This document shows, piece after piece, positions 1 through 4,516 of a stretch of DNA of 5,263 nt (position 1 is the first letter of the stretch; every line of letters begins with the position of its first letter). The DNA is from Nitrospiraceae bacterium. Lineage in GTDB: Bacteria > Nitrospirota > UBA9217. A model generated the notes under the pieces. The model had not been told where the DNA came from and did no database searches. It saw nothing but the letters and a program-made list of their open reading frames with translations. Made by a program: the position numbers and the translations under genes. The stretch spans positions 1 through 5,263 of the forward strand of contig DMKB01000218.1 of NCBI GenBank assembly GCA_003454665.1. The letters run 5' to 3'.

Positions 1-993
1 GACGTGATCGACCGGTTGATGGAGGAGGCAGGCGACATCCATCGTCCGGAGATCGTGCGTGAGATGATCCTGGCGGCGCTGAAAGCAGGCCAGGAAGACG
101 ACCGGAGAGCAGACCTTAAGCTGATGAACTCAACGCTCAAGGAGATGCGGTTCACCTCGAAGGTATTCGGCTCGTACCGCGATGCCCGGAAGGTAACCGT
201 ATTCGGCTCCTCAAGGACGGGGCCCCACGAGGCGGTCTATGGAATGGCCCGTGAGTTCGGACGGAACCTTGCCGAGGGCGGCTACATGGTCATTACCGGA
301 GGCGGGGCGGGTATCATGCAGGCAGTGAATGAGGGCGCGGGGCCTGACTGCTCCTTCGGTGTTAACATAAGGCTTCCTTTCGAGCAAAAACCGAACCCCG
401 TGCTCGATGGGAACCCCCGCAGCATCACCTACAAATACTTTTTCAACCGCAAGGTGGCCTTCCTGAAGGAGGCACACGCTCTTGCGCTGTTCCCGGGAGG
501 ATTCGGTACACTCGATGAGGCCATGGAAGCTCTCACCCTCATCCAGACGGGAAAGCGGGATCCTCTGCCCCTTGTGCTCATAGACGAGCCGGGCGGCACC
601 TACTGGTCGCGGTGGATGCGATTTTTTGAAGAGGAGCTCCTTGACCGGGGCTATATCAGCAGTCCTGACTTTTTTCTGTTCGAACGGGTTGATTCACCGA
701 TCGAGGCAGTTGCGTGCATCAATCGATTCTACCGCCGTTACCACAGCATGCGGTATGTCGACGGGCAGTTGGTCATCCGGCTCACGAGTGCCGTTGAGCC
801 GCAGACGGTTCGTGATCTGCAGGAGGGCTTTCGGGACATCCTGACGCGTGGGGGGAGTATACGCATTGCTGATCCCCTGCCCGCTGAAACAGACGAACCG
901 GAACTTGCCTTGCTGCCGAGGCTGGTGGTGGACTTTAACCGGAAGGACTTTGGCCGGTTGCGGAAACTCATCGACGCATTGAATAGTGCTTGA
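1..993 (+). CDS. Long-form LOG family protein (PpnN/TIGR00730-like nucleotide 5'-monophosphate nucleosidase), 5' end outside the window
   Basis: This is a Rossmann-fold protein of the LOG/'lysine decarboxylase' family. Characterised relatives hydrolyse the N-glycosidic bond of nucleoside 5'-monophosphates, releasing base and ribose 5-phosphate in the cytoplasm. Counting from the GTG at position 4, I see a first strand with FGSSRT (67-72), a glycine-rich GGGAGIM loop (99-105), FNRK with R149/K150, and the family signature PGGFGT (164-169) followed by E172, matching the catalytic PGGxGTxxE motif. About 60 residues precede the Rossmann core and about 90 follow it (from YHSMRY onward, ending in an Arg/Asp-rich RLRKLIDAL-type helix), so it is the long bacterial form rather than the roughly 190-residue cytokinin-activating LOG. 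The frame is open to base 1 and long relatives usually have more N-terminal sequence, so the GTG at 4 is probably internal and the gene partial. Family assignment is firm; substrate is unknown, and 'lysine decarboxylase' would be a misnomer. Confidence 0.9.
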   Translation, partial: DVIDRLMEEAGDIHRPEIVREMILAALKAGQEDDRRADLKLMNSTLKEMRFTSKVFGSYRDARKVTVFGSSRTGPHEAVYGMAREFGRNLAEGGYMVITGGGAGIMQAVNEGAGPDCSFGVNIRLPFEQKPNPVLDGNPRSITYKYFFNRKVAFLKEAHALALFPGGFGTLDEAMEALTLIQTGKRDPLPLVLIDEPGGTYWSRWMRFFEEELLDRGYISSPDFFLFERVDSPIEAVACINRFYRRYHSMRYVDGQLVIRLTSAVEPQTVRDLQEGFRDILTRGGSIRIADPLPAETDEPELALLPRLVVDFNRKDFGRLRKLIDALNSA

Positions 994-1070
994 TCACGGC
1001 ACGGGGCAGGACGCGGGATCGTGAGCCGGGGCGCCGGTTGTTTATTGATAATTGTGATGAACCATATCAG

Positions 1071-1076
1071 AGGAGA
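1071..1076 (+). promoter_or_regulatory. Ribosome binding site of the MRJP-family lipoprotein
   Basis: AGGAGA lies 7 bases before the ATG at 1084. It decides the start: the longer reading from the GTG at 1021 would bury the signal peptide behind 21 extra residues and has no Shine-Dalgarno of its own. Confidence 0.75.
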
Positions 1077-1083
1077 CAGGCCC

Positions 1084-2169
1084 ATGGGGCAGTCGATGGT
1101 GAAGCTGGCAGTTGCTCTCGTCAGTATTGTAAGTGTCGGTACGATCACCGCGTGCAGTAAGCAACCGGTCCCGCCCGGCGGGGTTGCCCTGATCGAGGTC
1201 GCCCACTCGAGCAGTCAATGGACAGGCGTGGCGGTCTCGAAGTCCGGGCGCATTTTTGTGAACTTCCCGCGCTGGTCGGGTTCCGTGCCCGTTTCTGTCG
1301 GAGAGGTTACTCCTGGCGGAGACGTAAAGCCCTTTCCCGACGAGGAGTGGAACCAGTGGAAGCCCGCTCTCCCGCCGCAGAATCATTTTGTCTGCGTTCA
1401 GAGTGTCACGATTGACAGCGACGATTATTTGTGGATACTCGACCCGGCAAATCCCGGATTCAGCGGTGTTGTCAAGGACGGCCCGAAACTCCTGAAAGTA
1501 GATCTGCGCACAAACAAAGTAATTCAGAAAGTGGTCTTTTCCGAAGCGATTGCGCCTCCCGCCAGCTATCTCAACGACGTTCGCGTGGATGCAAAAAGGG
1601 GCTACGCGTATATAACTGATTCCGGAATGGGAGCAGTGATCATCGTGAACCTCGCCACGGGCGTCAGCCGGCGCCTGCTCAGTGACCATCCATCAACGAA
1701 ATCCGAAAACATGGCAATTGTTATTGGCGGCAAGGAGTGGCGCCTTCCCGACGGGAATGTTCCACAGGTCCATGCTGACGGTATCGCCCTGGATCGGACC
1801 GGCGACGTTCTCTATTATCATGCGCTCTCCGGAAGGCTTCTGTACCGCATCGGGACACGGTGGCTGCAGGACGCATCGCTTTCCGCTCAGGAGCTTGGGG
1901 AAAAGGTGGAATTCCTCGCCAGGACCGTTGTTGCCGATGGAATGGCCTTTGGTGCTGAAGGCACACTCTATCTTACCGCCCTCGAGGAAAGTGCGATTAA
2001 ACGTTTTACCCATGACCGCTCGATCGAAACGGTCATCAAAGATGCCCGTCTGGCATGGCCAGACAGCATTGCCGTGGGGCCCGACGGCTTTCTGTACGTA
2101 ACGACATCCCAGATCCATCTCGGGCCGAATCCATCGGCGCCGTACGGGTTATTCAAGCTGCTGCCGTAA
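1084..2169 (+). CDS. MRJP/yellow-family beta-propeller lipoprotein
   Basis: This is a predicted 361-residue secreted lipoprotein. Residues 1-23 form a signal peptide (Met, Lys7, then a hydrophobic stretch) ending in the lipobox ITAC, with the lipidated Cys at 24 and Ser at +2. Ser at +2 is compatible with outer-membrane rather than inner-membrane retention in a diderm. The mature part carries landmarks of the major royal jelly/yellow family (six-bladed propeller): HADGIAL (230-236) with a following LYY strand, ADGMAF (284-289) with a TLYLTALEE strand, and WPDSIAV (325-331) with GFLYVTTSQIH. These repeated 'xDG-x-LY' blades resemble SMP-30/gluconolactonase propellers, so a lactonase-like or ligand-binding role is possible, but bacterial members are poorly characterised and I assign no substrate. 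The start is the ATG at 1084, supported by AGGAGA and the signal peptide. It lies 90 bases after the LOG gene and could share its transcript; I see no convincing promoter in the gap. Family confident, function unknown. Confidence 0.85.
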   Translation: MGQSMVKLAVALVSIVSVGTITACSKQPVPPGGVALIEVAHSSSQWTGVAVSKSGRIFVNFPRWSGSVPVSVGEVTPGGDVKPFPDEEWNQWKPALPPQNHFVCVQSVTIDSDDYLWILDPANPGFSGVVKDGPKLLKVDLRTNKVIQKVVFSEAIAPPASYLNDVRVDAKRGYAYITDSGMGAVIIVNLATGVSRRLLSDHPSTKSENMAIVIGGKEWRLPDGNVPQVHADGIALDRTGDVLYYHALSGRLLYRIGTRWLQDASLSAQELGEKVEFLARTVVADGMAFGAEGTLYLTALEESAIKRFTHDRSIETVIKDARLAWPDSIAVGPDGFLYVTTSQIHLGPNPSAPYGLFKLLP

Positions 2170-2289
2170 TTGCGCGTTACGTTCCACTGCCGTGATTCCC
2201 GGGAGAGCCGTCGTCCCGCTGCAATGCTTCCTGCGAGGCTGCAGAAGGGCAGTATGTCACGGTGACCAATACAAGTCTCAAAACCGTCT
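2170..2289. other. Intergenic gap before the ion channel, with a dyad at 2252-2272
   Basis: This 120-base gap holds no recognisable gene, clear terminator with a T-run, or convincing promoter. It does contain two hairpin-capable stretches: CTTC(C)TGC/GCAGAAG around 2228-2248 (one bulged base), and GTATGTCAC-G-GTGAC-ca-ATAC at 2252-2272 (nine pairs with a two-base bulge). The second lies 17 bases before the channel start. Either could be a DNA operator or a 5' leader hairpin; neither matches a known site. Confidence 0.35.
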
Positions 2290-3138
2290 ATGAAAACCGC
2301 ACATAACACAGCACCGGAAAGAGCCGCTTGGCGCGATGTCCTCTACCGGATCATCTTTGAAGCCAATACAAAAGTGGGAAAGCTCTTTGACGAGCTGCTC
2401 ATCGTGAGCATTCTGGCGAGTGTCCTCGCGGTGATGCTCGACAGTGTCGGTAGTATTCGCGGGCGGTACGGAACGTTCCTGCATGCCGTTGAGTGGTTCT
2501 TCACTCTTATCTTCACGGTGGAGTATATTTTGCGGCTCCTGACGGCCCCCCGGCCCTTTCGGTACGCGACGAGTTTCTTCGGCGGCGTTGATCTCCTGGG
2601 GGTCATCCCGACGTATCTGAGCTTGCTGATCCCCGGTAGCCGCTACCTCTTCGTGATTCGTATTCTGCGGGTACTCCGCATCTTTCGCATCCTGAAGCTG
2701 GCCCGGTACGTGAGCGAATCCAAAGAACTCATGCAGGGACTCCGGGCCGGTCGCCGCAAGATCGCCGTATTCCTCTTCGCGATCTTGACGCTCGTTGTGA
2801 TCATGGGTTCGCTCATCTTCATCATCGAGGGAGAAGAGAACGGCTTTACCAGTATTCCGCGGAGCATCTACTGGGCAGTCGTGACCATCACGACGGTGGG
2901 ATACGGTGATATCGCACCAAAAACCGACGTCGGCCAGGTGCTGGCGGCGATCATCATGATCCTGGGGTACAGTATCATTGCCGTTCCCACCGGCATTATA
3001 ACAGCGGAAATATCGCAGGCCCACCGGAAAAAAAGCAGCATCACCTGTCCTTCCTGCAAGTCCGCTGAGCACGATGTCGATGCCGAATATTGCAAGCGGT
3101 GCGGCGCGAATCTGGACCACGGACGCCGAAGCAGTTGA
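2290..3138 (+). CDS. Six-transmembrane voltage-gated-type potassium channel with C-terminal zinc ribbon
   Basis: This 282-residue inner-membrane ion channel has one voltage-sensor/pore unit, so it should act as a tetramer. Segments by hydrophobicity: S1 about 33-52, S2 about 64-84 (acidic E69 and E78), S3 about 94-113 (D101), S4 about 117-140, S5 about 152-177, pore helix about 190-201, S6 about 212-238. S4 has the voltage-sensor pattern of a basic residue at every third position: R124, R127, R130, R133, K136, R139. The selectivity filter TVGYGD (202-207) is the K+ signature. The tail is not the RCK/KTN domain of many prokaryotic K+ channels but a short zinc ribbon: C253-x2-C256 and C268-x2-C271-G. 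The ATG at 2290 is the only sensible start, since an in-frame stop lies at 2263-2265 and no start codon follows it; there is no good Shine-Dalgarno before it, so translation may be weak or dependent on leader structure. The PPOX-like gene begins 44 bases downstream. K+ selectivity is well supported; voltage gating is inferred from S4. Confidence 0.92.
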   Translation: MKTAHNTAPERAAWRDVLYRIIFEANTKVGKLFDELLIVSILASVLAVMLDSVGSIRGRYGTFLHAVEWFFTLIFTVEYILRLLTAPRPFRYATSFFGGVDLLGVIPTYLSLLIPGSRYLFVIRILRVLRIFRILKLARYVSESKELMQGLRAGRRKIAVFLFAILTLVVIMGSLIFIIEGEENGFTSIPRSIYWAVVTITTVGYGDIAPKTDVGQVLAAIIMILGYSIIAVPTGIITAEISQAHRKKSSITCPSCKSAEHDVDAEYCKRCGANLDHGRRSS

Positions 3139-3167
3139 CCGGCACGGGAGGATGGGTGGAGTGAAAC

Positions 3168-3172
3168 GGAGG
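3168..3172 (+). promoter_or_regulatory. Ribosome binding site of the PPOX-like gene
   Basis: GGAGG ends 10 bases before the ATG at 3183 but only one base before the in-frame TTG at 3174. This spacing makes ATG 3183 the better start and removes three residues from the longest reading frame. Confidence 0.65.
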
Positions 3173-3182
3173 ATTGCATCGT

Positions 3183-3674
3183 ATGCCGACAGGCAATAAG
3201 AGCCTCACCAGCCAGGAAATTCCCTTCGAGAAGGTCACGGGAACCGTTGACGTAACGGAACGCCTGCGCCAGATGAATATCACGCAGCGGCACGCGGTCC
3301 TCGCAACGGTCTCGGACGCAGGCCCCTATACGTCCCTCGTCGACTTTGCCCTGACCCCGGACATGAAGAACGTGGTGTTTGCCGTGCCGAAAACCGCGAA
3401 TAAGTTCCGGCATGTGCAGCAGAATAAAGAGGTATCCCTTCTGATCGACACGAGGAAAAACAGCGTCAGTGACTATTTAAAAGCCGAGGCCGTTACCTTG
3501 ACGGGCGTTGCCAAGGTCGTTAAAAAGGGAAAGCGATGGGATGAGTTCTCAAAGATCCTCATTAAAAAGCATCCCATCTTAAAGAAGTTCGTACATGCCC
3601 CCACAACGGTTCTCATTCTCGTAGAAGTACGGCGTCGTCTGCATGTGTCCCGTTTCCAGACGATTTCCTATTAA
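3183..3674 (+). CDS. Pyridoxamine 5'-phosphate oxidase-like FMN-binding split-barrel protein
   Basis: This 163-residue cytoplasmic protein is of the PPOX/FMN-binding split-barrel superfamily. After about 35 residues come the first barrel strands (HAVLATVSDAGPYTSLVDF, 37-55), then VVFAVPKTANKFRHVQQN (64-81) and VSLLIDTR (84-91). The last two have the TxKxxN-V-x-LL-x-D pattern that packs around the flavin phosphate in this family. A further strand AVTLTGVAKVV (103-113) and a C-terminal VLILVEVRRRLHVSRFQ (143-159) complete the fold. The length fits the small stand-alone members rather than true PdxH (about 215 residues), and I see no PdxH C-terminal substrate motif, so vitamin B6 oxidation should not be assumed. 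Superfamily members bind FMN, F420 or heme, so the cofactor is also open. It follows the channel gene by 44 bases on the same strand, probably as a two-gene unit, and converges on the DUF523 gene 42 bases away. Start chosen at ATG 3183 because of the GGAGG at 3168. Confidence 0.8.
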   Translation: MPTGNKSLTSQEIPFEKVTGTVDVTERLRQMNITQRHAVLATVSDAGPYTSLVDFALTPDMKNVVFAVPKTANKFRHVQQNKEVSLLIDTRKNSVSDYLKAEAVTLTGVAKVVKKGKRWDEFSKILIKKHPILKKFVHAPTTVLILVEVRRRLHVSRFQTISY

Positions 3675-3716
3675 ACCTGCTCACCAAAGGATCCCGGAAC
3701 GACGCGTGGTCGCTCC

Positions 3717-4256
3717 TCAACGTGTCTCGTTCTCGCGCTGTCGTTCATGGGCACACACGCGCTCTTTGAACTTCTCAATGAACCGTGGGTCGTGCAGCCT
3801 CTCGTCATCCTCGACGGGGACTGCAGGAACATACTGAATAAAGGCGTTTGCAAAAAGTCCCCTTCCCTTTCGGCCCGACCTGCCTGAAGCCGTATACCGC
3901 GGCACTCCGCGCAAGCCACAACTGGGAGACCTGCTTTTGAATACAAAGCCGGCGAGGTCCATTGCTGCCAGCTCAGAAAGTTTGTTTTTCGTCCACTGCA
4001 GCATGCGGTCTGTGTGATCAATGCCCTGTCCTATCGTAACGAGACGGGGCGTTTTTGAAGGGCCGAACAGATGCATCGCCTCCCGCGGTACTGGCAGGCC
4101 GCACTCCACCTCGGGACAAACCGGAATCCAGTCAACGGAAGGTCCTAACGCATCTTTCAGAAATTCGTCGAGTTTGTGCCCGCCGTCATAGCGGACGCGC
4201 TCGCCGAGAAGGCAGGCGCTGATCCCGATCCTGATGTTCTCCTCCATGACCTTCAC
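3717..4256 (-). CDS. DUF523 family protein (TudS-like, putative [4Fe-4S] desulfidase), without the DUF1722 partner domain
   Basis: This is a 179-residue cytoplasmic protein read from a GTG at 4256; ATG at 4247 (residue 4) is an equally possible start. Family landmarks are all present: SACLLG (13-18), VRYDGGHK (21-28), CPEVECGLPVPRE (47-59) and FKSRSPSCG (106-114). DUF523 includes TudS, a thiouracil desulfidase whose [4Fe-4S] cluster is held by three conserved cysteines; C15, C47 and C113 are the obvious equivalents here, so a desulfuration role on thiolated nucleobases is reasonable inference, not proof. The last 30 residues (VPVEDDERLHDPRFIEKFKERV...) resemble the junction into DUF1722 found in DUF523-DUF1722 fusions, but the frame stops there, so the second domain is absent. 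The gene has its own promoter at 4397-4426 and a structured leader. It is convergent with the PPOX-like gene, and I see no terminator after it. Confidence 0.87.
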   Translation of the reverse strand: MKVMEENIRIGISACLLGERVRYDGGHKLDEFLKDALGPSVDWIPVCPEVECGLPVPREAMHLFGPSKTPRLVTIGQGIDHTDRMLQWTKNKLSELAAMDLAGFVFKSRSPSCGLRGVPRYTASGRSGRKGRGLFANAFIQYVPAVPVEDDERLHDPRFIEKFKERVCAHERQRENETR

Positions 4257-4289
4257 CGCCGCTGATACTGAATATCGGCGGTCTTTTTT
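4255..4289 (+). terminator. Terminator-like hairpin on the + strand, across the DUF523 start
   Basis: ACCGCCG (4255-4261) pairs perfectly with CGGCGGT (4276-4282) around a 14-base loop and is followed by C and six T (4284-4289), the layout of a factor-independent terminator read on +. No + gene lies immediately upstream; the nearest is the PPOX-like gene ending at 3674. On the - strand the same stem has no T-run after it, so there it would act as a leader hairpin between the Shine-Dalgarno and the DUF523 start. The loop is longer than usual, so termination efficiency is uncertain. Confidence 0.5.
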
Positions 4290-4391
4290 CGCTCCTCCTT
4301 ACCTATGGGGAATACGCCTTTCTTTCGCGGGTAAAGAATTGTAATCCCGCGGTCCCGCCTTAGTCCCGCTATATGCGGGACCGGAGGGATT
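4257..4391 (-). promoter_or_regulatory. Structured 5' leader of the DUF523 gene
   Basis: From the predicted transcription start near 4390 to the GTG at 4256 the leader is about 135 bases. Its first 50 bases are built from complementary GC-rich blocks. 4375-4381 can pair with 4363-4369 (GTCCCGC-TATAT-GCGGGAC on +, seven pairs, five-base loop) or, using 4375-4382, with 4351-4358 (eight pairs). An outer stem 4343-4348/4386-4391 (AATCCC/GGGATT) can close either one. Further on, AAGGAGG (4294-4300 on -) is a strong Shine-Dalgarno, but no start codon lies within 12 bases of it. A CCTCC block near the 5' end (4383-4387 on -) could pair with it. It matches no riboswitch class that I recognise. The seven-base inverted repeat could instead be a protein operator just downstream of the promoter. 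Confidence 0.45.
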
Positions 4392-4396
4392 CCACC

Positions 4397-4426
4397 ATTA
4401 TAAAGCGAACTGATCGCGTTGTGCAA
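4397..4426 (-). promoter_or_regulatory. Sigma-70-type promoter for the DUF523 gene
   Basis: On the - strand, TTGCAC (4421-4426) and a perfect TATAAT (4397-4402) are separated by 18 bases. The -35 matches the consensus only in its TTG; the -10 is exact. Transcription should begin near 4390, at the edge of the inverted-repeat block. The site sits between the terminator of the multicopper oxidase gene and the DUF523 gene, where a promoter would be expected. Confidence 0.7.
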
Positions 4427-4460
4427 GCGGTACGGGTGAGCTTTCATTCATGCTTTCAGC

Positions 4461-4492
4461 AAAGAAAAAGGGGGAGCGAGTTGCTCCCCCTT
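4461..4492 (-). terminator. Factor-independent terminator of the multicopper oxidase gene
   Basis: A perfect ten-pair stem (AAGGGGGAGC at 4468-4477 with GCTCCCCCTT at 4483-4492) encloses a five-base loop. Read on the - strand it runs into TTTTTCTTT (4461-4469). It begins about 25 bases after the stop codon of the multicopper oxidase at 4517. On + there is no T-run after the stem, so it is directional. Confidence 0.88.
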
Positions 4493-4516
4493 CGTAGCTG
4501 ACTAAAGGAAACGGCA

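Noticed and set aside
1021..1083. GTG at 1021 as the start of the lipoprotein gene
   Set aside because: It would add 21 residues before a complete lipoprotein signal peptide; AGGAGA sits correctly for ATG 1084.
994..1083. Promoter or terminator between the LOG gene and the lipoprotein gene
   Set aside because: There is a GATAAT at 1048-1053 but no -35 at a fitting distance, and CCGG-GGCG-CCGG before TTGTTTATT is only a four-pair stem; neither is strong enough to list.
1042..1689. 215-codon - strand frame opposite the MRJP lipoprotein
   Set aside because: Shadow of the + gene: no recognisable motifs and no start signals.
2196..2306. Short + frame of 36 codons in the gap before the channel, with a protein-like composition (CNASCEAAEGQYVTV...)
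   Set aside because: It has no ATG and only a late GTG, no Shine-Dalgarno, overlaps the channel start, and a frame this short is expected by chance at this GC content.
2278..3120. 280-codon - strand frame opposite the ion channel
   Set aside because: It mirrors the channel gene codon for codon, is rich in Asp/Glu/His/Arg with no fold pattern, and the + frame has unmistakable S4 and TVGYGD motifs.
3174..3182. TTG at 3174 as the start of the PPOX-like gene
   Set aside because: Only one base separates it from GGAGG; ATG 3183 has workable spacing.
3675..3716. Bidirectional terminator between the convergent PPOX-like and DUF523 genes
   Set aside because: I found no stem followed by a T-run on either strand in these 42 bases.
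4253..4447. 64-codon - strand frame overlapping the DUF523 GTG by four bases (GTGA), like a coupled upstream gene
   Set aside because: Its ATG lies upstream of the -35 box of the DUF523 promoter, it has no Shine-Dalgarno, it runs through the promoter and hairpin blocks, and the peptide resembles no family.
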